A stretch of DNA of 64,000 nt from assembly GCA_025617745.1 (NCBI GenBank), contig CM046858.1, positions 29,216,534-29,280,533 on the forward strand, written 5' to 3'. Shown here piece after piece: positions 1-12,079 of this stretch. The notes beneath the pieces are model-generated. The model saw only the letters and a list, made by a program, of their open reading frames with translations, did no database searches and was not told where the DNA came from. The translations under genes and the position numbers were made by a program. Origin of the DNA: Heliocidaris erythrogramma (lineage: Eukaryota > Echinodermata > Echinoidea > Camarodonta > Echinometridae). Within the stretch, counting starts at the first letter, position 1. Each line of letters opens with the position of its first letter.

Positions 1-16
1 ACTGGTACTCCTATGA

Positions 17-205
17 TTGAACTTCCATTCAGTGATATTATTATTGAACTTCCATTCAATGATATTATTATTGAACTTCCATTCAATGATATTATTACTG
101 TACTTCCATTCAATGATATTATGATTGAACTTCCATTCAATGATATTGTGATTGAACTTCCCTTTCGATATTATTATTGAACCTCCGTTCAACGATGTTA
201 TGCAT
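17..205. repeat. 27-bp tandem repeat array
   Basis: About seven copies of a 27-bp unit containing GAACTTCCATTCAATGATAT follow one another with few substitutions; the last copies (from about 150) are more diverged. The array may extend left of the window. No coding role is seen; the short ORF that crosses it is a by-product. Confidence 0.85.
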
Positions 206-369
206 AATTATGATCGTGCTTGTGAAATGCCATGTTTATTTATGTTAATATTTCTTATCATTGTACAAAAATATGTAATGATTAGATTAATTTGCATATA
301 TGATTTTTTGCACGTGAAAATACTTGTTTATGTTTGTTTACCTTTATTATTTGGGAAGATGTTATTTTG

Positions 370-630
370 AAAATGGAAGTAATAAAATAATTTTTAAAAA
401 TCACTTTCACTCTCCTCGGAGTCAAGCGATCACTAGGGGGAAAACACCCCATGATAGATGCCAGGGCCCCCTCATTGGCTGGACCCATGCACGCTATTAT
501 ACTGCTCTCTACCGATGCAAATTTTCCAATAATAATCTACTACATTTTTTCTAATTAGGTGTTTTCCCTCGCATGTCCGGATTAAATTTGCTATGACCGA
601 CGATCATATTGCTTGGGGTTCGTTCTACCA
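370..630. other. Unassigned non-coding stretch
   Basis: AT-rich sequence with no supported ORF or repeat structure. Confidence 0.5.
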
Positions 631-632
631 GT

Positions 633-870
633 GGCGGATTGGGGGGGGGGGGCAATCCCGGCCCGTGCCTCCTCCCCTTTGGAAGAAAATTATACATTGT
701 GTCCCCCTTTTTGGCTTGTGCCTCCCCCCTTTAGAAGTTTTTTTTGCTTGTCAGAGAATTATGCATTGAAACGGACCCCATATAAAATCTGATAACCCCC
801 CACCCCCACCCTGCCCCTCCCACCAAGCGAATTTTGGAGGGCTGGCGGGAAAAAATTCGCCAATGTACAT
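633..870. mobile_element. hAT-like MITE fragment with poly-G
   Basis: It begins CAGTGGCGGATTGG followed by a 12-base G run. Its internal words (CCCGTGCCTCC, GGAAGAAAATTATACATT, GAGGGCTGGCGGGAAAA) parallel the complete MITE at 43542-43774. The expected right inverted end is not evident, so it is probably truncated or decayed. Confidence 0.5.
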
Positions 871-1240
871 TACAAAAAAAAAAAACTTTTCAATGGCTGT
901 GTATTCTACCGCATGTACCAAAATGTAAGAAATACACTTGAAATATGGCAATGCAATGCAAAAACATGATTTTAGACACGAACAGCTCTAATATCAATTT
1001 CAACAAAAAAGCGAAGCGTGCACGAGAGGCGAGTTAAGGCTGCCAACTTATCGAGCGACCAGTTATATTTTGTATTTTGATTTTAAAATTGTTTGATGTC
1101 AAGGCGACAGTATGCATCGTTATGGACAAAACCCAAAATAATACGACGATATTGTTTTGCAGTATATAAAAAAAAAAAGGAAAGATGGAGTAATCATAGC
1201 TTTGCCTTGAGTGAATTTGTGATTCCGCCTGTTACGAACA

Positions 1241-1338
1241 GGGGCAGATCCAGGATTTTTTTAAAAGGAGCCCAATAATAATAATAATAATAGTAATTAT
1301 TATAATAACAATAATAATAATAATATAACAACAGCAGC

Positions 1339-1379
<41 letters not shown>

Positions 1380-1560
1380 GCAAGCAAAAAGCAAAATCAC
1401 ATGAAAAGAGGAAGGCACATTCTTGGGGATGCGTCCTTATATTTATAAGGTATGTCACTTGTGTTTCGATGGGGGGGGGGGGGGGGGTACGGGGCAGGTT
1501 GTACCCCTCTAAATCCTCCATTCGAACTTCCGAGTACTTGGGGGCAGCGGCGTAGCCAGG
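1241..1560. repeat. Transposon-end words around an AAT microsatellite
   Basis: A CAGGGGCAGATCCAGGA end is followed by an (AAT)n-like microsatellite at 1275-1377 (with AAC and AGC interruptions). A 17-base G run lies at 1471-1487, then a GCGGCGTAGCCAGGA word at 1548-1562. Whether the two end-like words belong to one element cannot be decided. ORFs here translate the microsatellite only. Confidence 0.5.
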
Positions 1561-1562
1561 AA

Positions 1563-2810
1563 CGGGGGCGGTGGTTGGTTCAGCTTAGCTAACTCTATAA
1601 AATAGTGAGTGATTTCATTCATTTCCTGTCAAGTCGATCATTATAGGTATAAGGGTTTGCTTGAGCCCGTTTTGGCAATGAATATACACGAGCCGTCATT
1701 TCGACTACGTTATTATTTACGCTTATCAAGCATTAGTTCAATCAGTAATTCAAAAACAATTTTTGCATGCACTTTTGCTACGAAATCACTCTCACAAATG
1801 GCGCTTGAGTCGCTGATGAAGTCCTACATCAAGCAAATAATGATTGGTGTACAACGGGTATTGCTCTGGATGTGACCTGATGGAGTAAAACATTCCCTTA
1901 AATCGTTCATATACAGGGTAATTGACAGACTATTATATTCTGTCTTTGTGAAATTCGCCATGACCTCGAGAGTAAAAGGAGATAAATGAAGAGAAATTGG
2001 ACAGGAATGAAATGACTGCTGACTTGACAAATTGACCTAAACATGTCTGAGTCGATGTGCATCTGAGTTCTGACCCTCTGTATTAGTGTTGGATTAAAGG
2101 GGGGGGGGGGGGCATGCACAACCGGTCCGTCCCCCCACCCCCTTGAAGGTAATCTAACATACAAAACCAAAAAATGTGGGCTTCTAATTGCGTTAATGTA
2201 CCCCACACAGACCCCTGCTCTGAATTACAGAACAATTCTGGACAGACCACTTTGTGCTTTTGCTTAAATAGGTTTCATTTTATTTTAGACGGATGCTATC
2301 CCCTCATCCCTTCCTCAGAGTCGTATGTACATGGGGGAGAGAGAAAAGAGCGTAAAAAGTTGTTGATAGGATCATCTCCCACACACACCCGCATGGTGCC
2401 AGTGCCACCTGAATGACTGGGCCCAGGCTTACACCACTGTGAGACAAGATTCGACACCAACAAGTAGCTGTCGCAATAACAAAAGTGCTTCAGTTTTATT
2501 GTTTCTATTGACATGAATGGCCTGATCAAGTGCCGATTAGTCTACCTAGTTTCGGTATGAGGATTCACAATGACACGATAAAATGACATTTGAAATAGAC
2601 CATCAATCATTATCAACCATTATTAGTTTTTAAGTGGGTATTTTATATTCGAGAAACAACGTCAATATTGTATCTATATATATGAAGAAATAATAAATTA
2701 AGACCACAAGCCGGTTACGAGGTGACTCATGACTGAATACTTACACGTACACGAAGGATAAATTGTATATTAAAGAGAAAGTAGAGGCAACAAAACAAAA
2801 CAACAATTCT
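1563..2810. other. Unassigned stretch with a poly-G tract
   Basis: I see no supported gene. A G tract lies at about 2100-2112. The short ORFs have no recognisable domains. Confidence 0.4.
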
Positions 2811-2899
2811 AGGAAGAAGAAGAAGGAGAAGAAAAAGAAAAAGAAGAAAAAGAAGAAGAAGAAGAAGAAGAAGAAGAAGAAGAAGAAGAAGAAGAAGAT
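2811..2899. repeat. GAA microsatellite
   Basis: Nearly uninterrupted (GAA)n on the plus strand, a purine-only strand, with AAAG interruptions in its first third. Confidence 0.9.
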
Positions 2900-3550
2900 A
2901 TTATTAACTTATAAGCCAGTATGGTAGGGAAGGAGAATGAAGATCAACACCCCCAACACCCCCCCCCCCCCCCCCGGGGTCAGAGAACCCTTGATCCACC
3001 ACCATTGGTTTTCATCATGGATGTACAACATCGATGGTTTTCTACAACCAGGCTACAATTTAATCCGCCCTTATACGCACGGAGTGGAAACAAAATACAT
3101 TTGAGGCAGACGTCGACTGCGTGTTTACACTTTGGCGGACACATTCTGCATGCACGTGATTGAAACCTGGCTTTAGATACGAAATGCCGCCAGTGGTACT
3201 CAAGAATTGAGAAAGCTTCTCCAGTATTCCTCTGTGAATAAACTGATACGTCAAAAATATAGATGGATGATAATTTGCATGCAAGGAATGACTATTGATT
3301 ATCCCTCGACAATTATCGACTGGGAAGGGATTTATGCAGCGAGAATTCAAACAAGTGCATAAGTCATCGGCCTATTTACATGGCTGAGCAGTAATTTCGT
3401 CCATGGTTTAAGTTATGATTTGAAATTTATTCTTAGTATTCTTATCTAATTATTTTTGCTGGTGTGTCGGAGATATCAAACATTTAAAAGAGAAATTGAG
3501 TGCACACAAGATACAACTTCCAGGCAAAGTATAGTTGGGGGGGGGGGGGG

Positions 3551-3687
3551 GGGCGTTTCATGAAAGGACTTGTCAGTATTTTATCCGAAAAATTTGCCAA
3601 TTCTCAGCCAATCAAATGCAAGGATTCCAGTAGCTTATAACAGTTGTCGGATAAAATATCCGACAACTTCCTTTCATGAAACGCTCC
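3551..3687. mobile_element. Small MITE with CGTTTCATGAAAGGA inverted ends
   Basis: CGTTTCATGAAAGGA at 3554-3568 is mirrored by its exact reverse complement at 3669-3683. Inside lies a second inverted motif around TTGTCGGATAAAATATCCGAC. A long G run abuts the left end. There is no coding capacity, which fits a non-autonomous foldback-type element. Confidence 0.65.
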
Positions 3688-3689
3688 CC

Positions 3690-5318
3690 TGATATATATT
3701 CAGTAGAGGATATGGCGTTTCAAATAATATAAAAAGTTTCCAAATGCCGCGATAAATTTTTGATAAAGAACATCATGTACAGAGAAGCGTTGACTGAATC
3801 GTCCAATTAATTAATGCATGTGCCCTTGTAAGGAGTAAATTATGAGAGATGCCGTCCTTATACAGAGCACTCACCAAACAAACTGTGATGGATTTCATTA
3901 TAAATTTTGGTTAAAATTGTGAAGGGGCGTATATGTATTAATTTTCATTTTATTTATTTCACTCTGGCAAAAAACATCAAAATATATACACAATTGATTG
4001 CAGATATAAGGGGGAATCATAAAAAGCCATGTAGCCTTAATTGTCAGAGACGATTCCCTGAAAATATACAGTGAGTTAAAAAGTGACTTTATAACCGAAC
4101 AATTCGCTACACAAAGTTTTTTTTAAATATCTATACCAATGTCTATAGCTCACAAAATGGGCGTAGATGAGGGGGGGGGGGGCAATTATCCCCTCACCCT
4201 ATTTTTGGTGGTAAAAGCAACATTCGATCAGAATATGTGATCAAATAAAACTTCCCTTTTGAAGTTGTCAGCACATTCGTTCTGCCCCACCCCTCCTCTT
4301 CCCACCCAACACAACACAACTGGCGTATTTTAAAAATCTTTTATATATTTTTTAACAACCGGACCGTGCCACCATTTAAAACCCATTTTGCATACTTTAC
4401 GTGCCCAAACCCCCAAATCTGTCCCTTTCAAACTTTCCACAAAGTCACCTGAAAATCTATACCCCCATTTTTACTTCACAGAATTGTGCCCCCTTCAAAA
4501 GTCCTGCAACACATGTATGATAAAACTGGCTGCGTATTCATGACTCGTGTACCGTATATTATACGAGGAGATGCGAGAAAGTGGCGGAGTGGTGCTTTTT
4601 ACGATCTCCGTGCACTTAAAAAATGTTAATGATTAAACAATTCAATTAAAAATTTTCTGTCTGTCTTTTTGGTTTCTGTCAGAAGAAAAAGAGAAAAATA
4701 GGAAGACAGTTGAAAGGAACCAAAGTTTATCTTTCAAGGGAAAAGTTCACCCTCACAACGATTTGGTTTTAGTAAAAGAATGCAGAAAATTAGGAAAAAC
4801 AGATCAGTGAAAGTTTAAAGAATATCTGATGAAGATTAAGAAAACCATGATTTTTACTGTTGTAAAAGATCAGACGTAACTTTGCAACAATGTGACGTAC
4901 CTTTTGAGAACCTCTCCCATTTGCTCTGTGCTAAATAAAAAATCATAAATTTATATTTCTAAAGAAAATATTTATTTATATTTCTAAAGCAAATATTTAT
5001 TAATACAAGATCCCTATTATTGCATTATTTTCGACAACCCCCTTATGAAATATTTCATTGAAATAGTTCCTTCATTAGCAACAAAGAAAATGGCAATTTT
5101 TGAAATTTGCAGGATGCAGAGCAAGTGGGAGAAGTGTTCGAATGTTAGGTCACAGGGATTTTTGAGTTTTCTGATTTTTCTCAAATTTTATCAGACATTC
5201 ACTGATCTGTTATTCCCATCTTCCGCATTTATTAAAACTAATATCAGGGTGGATTTTTCCTTTAATATGAGGAAGAATCCAAAAGAGTATAAGGACGGAG
5301 CTTCAAGGGAAGACAAAA
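3690..5318. other. Unassigned stretch with small repeats
   Basis: AT-rich sequence with no supported gene. It holds a poly-G tract (about 4171-4182) followed by C-rich MITE-like text to about 4510, and a 30-bp direct duplication containing ATTTATATTTCTAAAG at about 4950-5000. Confidence 0.4.
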
Positions 5319-5630
5319 TCAATTTTATAAACACCTAACAGCGACAGCCGGGGATGTCGGCTGCCCGGTGCGCAACATTAATATTGTATGAACCCCATTT
5401 AGATTCGACAATTGAACCGCTGCATTTCCCAAACAAAGATTCGGTTGAAAGAAGTCAATCTTATAGTAGGAAGAACTGGAGAAAGAGTCAAAACGGTGAA
5501 GACCGAAAGACAGAATCAGTATTATAAACACCTTGCAGCGACGACCGGGGATGTCGGCTGTTTGGCGCACAACATTAATATTGCATGAAATAGGCCTACC
5601 CCGTTTGGATTCGAAAATTGAACTGCTGCT
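5319..5630. repeat. Direct repeat of about 110 bp, spacing 200 bp
   Basis: The segment at 5319-5430, with words AACACCT, CGGGGATGTCGGCTG and CAACATTAATATTG, recurs at 5518-5630 with scattered changes. This fits an old tandem duplication with a unit near 200 bp. ORFs in both strands are interrupted and unrecognised. Confidence 0.75.
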
Positions 5631-5639
5631 TTCGCACAC

Positions 5640-6860
5640 AAAAGCTCCATATATTAATTGTAGGTATTATCAAACTGAGAGTGTGCAACGTAGTGTGATG
5701 AGATCAGTGCATACGAGCTCCTCATGAACTGATGTATTTTCTATGTTTCTGCAGTCGTAGCGCTACGTGGGGGTGGGGTGCAGTGTCCCCACGAGAAAAA
5801 ACAAACTTTATGGGTGGGGACATCCGAGATTTCGGAGACTTAAAACACACCTAAAATGTGAGAAGGATGACTTTTTCCTGTCAGAGATTTTAGACATAAT
5901 TATGACATTTCAGATGTCAGATCCGTGCTCCCTTAAAAGGTCATGACGCCACTTTCCTGTAGACATGATATACATTTACTGTTTCATATAAACGTATGTC
6001 GATAATACGAGTGGTTTGAGCATAACTATTTTTTGAGGGAGAAATCAGTGGTCTGGCATACTCACAGTTCTTCTGTAATAGTTGTATTATAACTTGAAGT
6101 GGCTGATAATGATTTTATGGAAAGCATGAAACTACAACTATCTTCATGCGGTTTTATTGCATACGATAGCAGGCTAACCACTCTCACTATCGACTTGTCA
6201 GGTTTCATTGGTTTTTGCGAGGGTATAGACAAGAAGTGTGCAAAATATACTGTTTACAAAGCTTACATGGTAAACAGTAAAACTGTATGCCTGTTTGCCA
6301 GATATGACTCAAAATAAATGATAATTATAATATGACGATAGGGAAAGAAAAAAAATGGATGAATAACGATAAAGAGCAACTGAATAAATTCGGAATATAC
6401 AATAATAATAATGCATTATGTTATACATGATTATGCCGCTTCAACATGTTGAAGAGGAGTAAACGTCATAGCCTGGATTGATTTGCGGTAACGAAATAAA
6501 ACCACAAAAAAAACCCATTTCTATCACGAATCGTTGGGGTTTTATAATTGTGTATTTCAGTTTTTCTGTGAAATACAGGTTGTGATAGTGTTACCACGGA
6601 CTCCTTTCCATTTCAAATTCATGCACAGCATTTGTTCTAATAGAATTACAACTCAAATCGCCAATTAAAAGCATCAATTTAATCAAAAATTACTCACCTT
6701 TACAATTTAATCGAATGGAATTTACTTTATACTATACTTATTCTCAATGAAATACTTTGAAATATAATGTCTATACTTTTTTCCTCTATGAAATACAAAA
6801 ATCAAAACATTTCGAATAATACCAACAACAGCAACAACAAAGTAGGTAAATAAAGACTTG
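5640..6860. other. Unassigned AT-rich stretch
   Basis: I see no gene, transposon terminus or tandem array that I can support. A short 72-codon frame at 6099-6317 lacks an ATG at its nominal start and resembles no family I know. Confidence 0.4.
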
Positions 6861-6862
6861 TC

Positions 6863-7210
6863 ATGCACATGGAGAAAATGACTGATGTTTACCAGTTTGA
6901 CTCATATAAAAACTTCACAGCTAGAAACGTGTGGAGTCCAATATGTTTTCGACAATGCCTAACTTCACCTGTTTTCGCGCTCATTTTTAATATATTGGGC
7001 TGTGTGTACTATACGTTAGCATGGTACTCCATCGCCTCGAGGTGCTATTTGGCTATTGAACCATACGCTAGGGAGGCTTGGAATATAATTTGCACGCCAA
7101 TCATTCCCCCAGCTTCCGTAATGATATGGATTTTCCATAAGTCCCTGAGAATCATGAACGATTTAGCTTTTAAAAAAAATCATAATCAAATCTTGAACGG
7201 CGATGATTAA
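6863..7210 (+). CDS. Unrecognised 115-codon ORF (doubtful gene)
   Basis: This single-exon frame runs from ATG to TAA and encodes 115 residues. Its composition is not low-complexity: Trp, Tyr and Cys are frequent. A hydrophobic stretch at about residues 36-56 (VFALIFNILGCVYYTLAWY) and a weaker one at about 78-96 could each span a membrane. A second in-frame Met lies four codons in. I recognise no family, and no promoter, intron or paralogue supports it. In AT-rich DNA of this length an open frame of this size can arise by chance. It ends just before transposon-derived sequence at 7279. Confidence 0.15.
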   Translation: MHMEKMTDVYQFDSYKNFTARNVWSPICFRQCLTSPVFALIFNILGCVYYTLAWYSIASRCYLAIEPYAREAWNIICTPIIPPASVMIWIFHKSLRIMNDLAFKKNHNQILNGDD

Positions 7211-7278
7211 TGTACGATCGTAGTGATGGGATTTTGGCTCAGTGACTCGAACGAGATCAGATGTTTTTGGAATAGGTC

Positions 7279-8946
7279 CACTGGCGTAGCGAGACTTTTT
7301 GAATGGGGGGGGGGGGTACAAGGGTAGGGGTAGGGTTAACGTCTTTATGGAAGCAGGAACCCGTCAAAAACATCACTACCCGTCGTGTCGTAATTACAAT
7401 TACTGCACGACGTAATTATTTACGTCATGTAGCAATTCGAATTACTACACCATGTAATTATTTACGTCGTGTGTGTAGTACTCACGTAGGCCTACAAAGG
7501 CTGATTCACACCGAACACAACAAACGACAAACGACACGACACCACGACATGCTTATACACCACAAACGGCAAAAAGAACCAACAACAACAAAACAAAATC
7601 AAAAAACAAAACAGTGCACACCGCACACGACATTCGCTAAAGAGTCTTGCTGGAGAGATGGTGATTTCGTCTTTGATGATGGGAATGTCGTGATAGAATT
7701 CATTTGAAATCCATCATATTGTCATCAATATAATTGCAAAGATAAGACGGGTTTTCTAAAAAGTTGAGAAATTGGTCATGTGATTATATTGAAGAATTGC
7801 ATAACTAATCTTTGTTGTTGCCTGTTCGGAATAATTTCAGCTGGGTTTTTTTTCATATGGTCATGTGACTATGTTGAAGAATCACATATACATATAAGGA
7901 TCATTTATGTATCATTTTTTATGTAATTCTTCAACATGTGACGATGCTGAATAATTACATACAAAATTCCAGCGGTTTTGTTTTATACACTCACTGCTTA
8001 CCATTTGTTTTACAGACAAAATGATCTTTAAAATTATATTTTCTTATAAATTGAAAATAATTGTGCAGGCAAATATACTTTATATGTAATATGGGCACTT
8101 GCAGAGATTTGGAGAGTAGGCCTATATACTTGCATTTCTTATTTGGTGGACTTACGGAAATAGGAACATTTTTTCCCCTTTAATACGAGTAGATAGTCAT
8201 AAACCCATGGTGGTCTCTCATTTAACCTGATCTCTGACATGATATGCAAACTTTCTCCCATTAAAAAAAAAAATCTTTCTGCGATCACTTAACTCACATG
8301 CATGGTGTAGCTACATGGGGAGGGGGCGAAAGAAAGGGGAGGTGAAAGGGAACGTCAAAATAAGATGATAGGACCCCTCACACGCCCTCCCCTTGGTCTC
8401 ATTTCTTCACAGTCCATCTATCAAGTAAGACCCTCTCACCCTCTCTTTAAAACTTATTAATAAGTTCACTGCTTAGTGAGTGCTGACAAAACTGAATGTA
8501 ATTACTAAACCAATGATATTTAAAAGAATAAGCAAAAGTATTTGATATTGCAATTAAAAACTTAAGTGAGATAAATAATGATATACAAAAAAAAAAAACA
8601 CCTTTGATAAATAGACTAGTATGGAATTTTCTCATTTTTTTCTCCAGAAAATCATTCAAATATGAAATCAACTAAATATCTTCTGAATGGTATTGCGAGG
8701 GACACCCCCCTCCAATATACATGGGACATGTTGCTAGTAAGATGCACCTCCCGATACTAAATCTGCAAAGGCTGAGTGGTTATGTCAAGAAAAAAATGAA
8801 AAATTAATTTTTAAGGACATTAACCGTAGTTGAATGTTATATAGAGATTAGACATCTAAGACATGTAATTATGTGACCCTGTGATTTTGTGTATCAGCCC
8901 CCCCCCCCCCCCCCCCCTCGTTCAACAAATCTGGCTACGCCAGTGA
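7279..8946. mobile_element. Paired CACTGGCGTAGC ends, possibly one hAT-like element
   Basis: The left end at 7279-7316 reads CACTGGCGTAGCGAGACTTT, then GAATGGGG. The right end at 8896-8945 is a C run followed by GTTCAACAAATCTGGCTACG and CCAGTG. In reverse complement the two agree over about 25 bases and both abut homopolymers. They could be the two ends of a 1.66-kb non-autonomous element, or solo ends of two insertions. No matching target-site duplication is visible. The interior has no transposase-like ORF. Confidence 0.45.
7494..7720 (+). repeat. Dispersed repeat, copy 1 (ATTCACACCGAACAC family)
   Basis: It begins GGCTGATTCACACCGAACAC and continues through CACACGACATTCGCTAAAGA and GGTGATTTCGTCTTTGATGA. 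The reverse complement of 46465-46630 carries the same words in the same order. Copy 1 contains an extra A/C-rich stretch near 7578-7612. It is probably a MITE family. Confidence 0.7.
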
Positions 8947-9139
8947 TCGCAACTAAATGACAGATCAAGGTTGGAGAGTGAGATAAGAGAGTAATCTGTC
9001 ACAAGATTTATTTCTCTCATGCACTCTGGGACCTTTGTCATACAGCAATCAATCCTTCACAATGCCTAAAATGTGAATGTAAATAGCCTCAGTCACTTGC
9101 TAAATTATTTTCTCCAAACATCGGAGGGTAATCCAAAAT

Positions 9140-9410
9140 TCATTTGCAAGGGAGGAGCACTGACGGGGGGGGGGGGGGGGAGTTGGGCTCCAACCCCCAA
9201 CCCCCCCCCCCCCCCCCCAAAAAGTTCCACGCCAAAAAAAAAGAGGAAAGAAAAAAATATAAATTTACCGACCGGATATATGACAAAATCACATTTTCAT
9301 TTAATAAAGGTCGATTTTTTAAATATTATATATAATATTCAGAAATTGGGCCCTGTATGCCTATGCTCAGCCCCCTCAAAATGTTTGGCTGATTACGCCA
9401 CTGTGGAGGA
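9140..9410. mobile_element. Decayed poly-G/poly-C MITE fragment
   Basis: A 13-base G run near 9166-9180 and a 17-base C run near 9202-9218 flank GAGTTGGGCTCCAACCCCCA. The segment closes with GATTACGCCACTG, the mirror of the CAGTGGCGTA end seen elsewhere. ORFs through it are poly-Gly/poly-Pro artefacts. Confidence 0.45.
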
Positions 9411-9664
9411 GGAGGCACGAATCTGAAAAAATCTCTGACAAGCAACCCCTTAAAATAATGACGTTTTCGGATGCATTCAAGTTTAGCTGAAAATTTTTGA
9501 TGGGAAAGGGGGAGTACACAATGTAATTATATTCACTTTTTTTAATGGTATTCCAGATTCACTTTTCAAGGGGAGGGGGTCAAGTGCCCCCGAGTCCCTC
9601 CCCTCAATACGCAACTTCATATTAAAAATAAAAGTGTTTTCTTCAACTTTTCCATTGGTGTCAC

Positions 9665-10856
9665 TATTACTTGCTACTGAAGATATGAATGTATTATTTT
9701 GACTTCTTTTCTAATTCTTTGTAAAAGCCGTAGGTATTTCGTTTATTTTAACGACCATCCTCTTGATCAAAATTGTTCTTTCTTTCAAAAATCTGAAAAG
9801 TTAAAAATCTTTCTTCATTTTTGCTGTACTTACTATTGAAGATATGAATGTATTATCTCTCTATTTATTTCTTTCTTTTAATATTCGTTTTTAATTTTTA
9901 TGTTTCTCATGGACTATAATCCTACCGTAAGTTCCTGTTCCTCGCTCTTTCCTGTTTGCTAATCCTGCCAAATGTTACCTGTCTCTGCAATGTCATTTTC
10001 AGTTACTTGCTACCGAAGATATGAACGTATTAAGTCTATTTTTTTCCTTTAGGGCTCGGTCAGTTTTTGAGAGTTTTCATAAAAAGGTCTTTAGGGAAAA
10101 TCTATTTTTTTTCCTCTTGAGCGCTTTCTCATTATATCTTACCGAGCTACATGAATTTACCTCACAGTTCCCCAACGCTATACTTGCTATTGAAGATATG
10201 AACATATTATACCTACTTATTTTTCTTCCTTTAAAAAGTCGGTCGGTCTAAATTTGTTTTTCTTGCGCATTATTTTCAAATGTTTCCCTGCTTCTAGTCT
10301 CACAGTTTCCTACTTGCTACTAAAGATATGAATGTATTAATGTATGTTTAGTTCTATTGGTTCTATATACCTAGGCGTACGAGGCGTACGGGGCTGGGAC
10401 CCTCTAATGACTTGGAAAGTGGCGATATTCAGGCAAGAACTACCTCATATTCGTGTAGCGAGGTCCCCGAATAATCTTCTATTTCAGCAGGAAGGTGCCC
10501 AAGGCCGAATATGGAATTTCTGTACATTTTCACGGCCAAAAGTGTCGACATTTTTGATAAAATTTAAAAACTAAAAAGTTGATATTCTGGTAAAAGACGT
10601 CAGCCCCTAGCGAAAATGTGTCCGAGCGCCTAAAGTCTTACACAGTCGGTTCCGTTTGGCTTGTCTTATAAACAGTCCTTTTTATAGACTATAATGTCTT
10701 TTCACAGGTTTCGCTGCACAGCTATAATTCCTTTTCTTTCCTCGTATTTTTCTCTGACTTCCTACTGAAGATATGAATGTATTTCATCGTTAATTATTAT
10801 ATTATAAGAATACACTATCAGTTCTACCTCCTACTGAATATGCGACAGTATTTCAT
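9665..10856 (+). repeat. Degenerate satellite with a recurring 28-bp motif
   Basis: The motif TACTTGCTACTGAAGATATG, followed by AATGTATTA, recurs near 9668, 9827, 10004, 10181, 10310, 10760 and 10828 (the last two shorter). The first five are spaced about 130-177 bp. Between them, T-rich spacers share weak similarity, as expected for an old tandem repeat with a unit near 170 bp. Confidence 0.7.
10341..10640 (+). repeat. Dispersed repeat related to 11765-12060
   Basis: It shares GCGAGGT, ATTTCTGTACATTTTCAC and GTCAGCCCCT...GCGAAAATG with 11765-12000 in the same orientation. The reverse complement of 49475-49760 has the same order. It is a repeat family of unknown class that interrupts the satellite array. 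Confidence 0.6.
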
Positions 10857-10859
10857 GTC

Positions 10860-11764
10860 TACTTCATCTTTCATTTTCCAATTTTGTTTGATAAGGTGTA
10901 TTTAAACGTGTCATACCTTATACAAAAGCTTATTCATGGAAAGTCAGATCCAAAGGGAATTTTGACGACCCTCTATTAAAGTAGTCACCCGAAGAAAATT
11001 CACGACAACTTAAAATTAGTGACAAATTATATATGGACGGAAAGATTACAAGTTGAAAAACACAAATGATGTGCTGAAAAGTCATATCAATATCTTGGAA
11101 AGGCTTAAAATGCAATTTTGAAAGACCCCCCTCAGACCCCAAACCAAGCCAAACAATGGTCGTAGCGAGGTCTGAATTGTGACGTCACAGCCTTGGCAGA
11201 TATATACAGCCAGTTGCACACGCAGCCAGTTTACTCTCGTTTGTTTACCACGCGTTTGTTTTCCTCTGCATTTATTGTCGCTCTTTGACGTTAATTATTC
11301 GATATCACTGGATATAATTATCACTCAGGAGTGTGTCATCTTGAAACGTTATCTGCGTGATTATTTCAACTTTTATGAAGCAATAATCGGCTATAAGTAT
11401 AAACCAATTTCGCGAGTTTGACAACTTCAGTTTAGTAGTGTCGTCTATCGCGGCTTGTGCAGTTGAGTTCAGGGCCTGCATGGCCGGGGAGCTGGTGTTG
11501 CACGTTTCGTTGCCTACTAGTACTAGCACACGATTACTGCGGGCCCCAAACAGATATTGACCAGGGAAGTTGTTATACCTAATCATTAAAACTTCCCCCT
11601 TCGTAGTGATATGAACTTTGCAGCAATTCAAAACACTTTTGACTCTTCGGGTGACTACTTTAAGAAAAGGGAAGGGAAGAGAAATCATTTCGATATTTTC
11701 ATCATACCTCCACCCCCTTTGCTTACCAAGCGAGACGAGAAGGGCCTGTCGGATTCAGGAAATT
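10860..11764. other. Unassigned stretch
   Basis: I see no supported gene. The 127-codon minus frame at 11305-11688 has no recognisable domain and overlaps an equally long plus frame, so I do not call either. Confidence 0.4.
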
Positions 11765-12075
11765 ACCACCACTTCATATTCGGGCAGCGAATTGAGGTGC
11801 CAGAATATCCACATAATTCTTTGGACAGCAAGGATCCCAGATAATACTTCTGTATGTAACTTCTGTACATTTTCACTACGAAAATTTGAAAAAAAATTGC
11901 TCGCTCTCTCGCAAAAATTTAGAAATGGAAAAAAATGGTATTAGGGCAAAAGGGGTCAGCCCCTCCTTGCGAAAATGGGCCTGTATTATCAAGATCTCTA
12001 CATCTGTGATTTCCTTTTATTATTATTTGTTGGGGGATTAGGGTGCAGGATTCGGTGTCACACCCCCCCCCCCCC
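11765..12075 (+). repeat. Dispersed repeat, second copy
   Basis: ACTTCTGTACATTTTCACTA, GCTCGCTCTCTCGCAAAAAT and GATCTCTACATCTGTGATTT are shared, in reverse complement, with 49475-49760. It ends near a 14-base C run at about 12063. Confidence 0.65.
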
Positions 12076-12079
12076 TTCA

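Noticed and set aside
1194-1521. Poly-Leu/Ile ORFs
   Set aside because: Translations of the AAT microsatellite on the minus strand.
7303-7707. 134-codon plus-strand ORF
   Set aside because: Runs from a poly-G tract through repeat-family sequence shared with 46465-46630, with Thr/Asn/His codons from an ACA-rich stretch.
9665-10856. CRISPR-like spaced direct repeats
   Set aside because: Repeats are degenerate, spacers are long, unequal and related to each other, and the DNA is animal. It fits a decayed satellite.
11305-11688. 127-codon minus-strand ORF
   Set aside because: No recognisable motif, overlapping frames on the other strand and no splice or promoter support.
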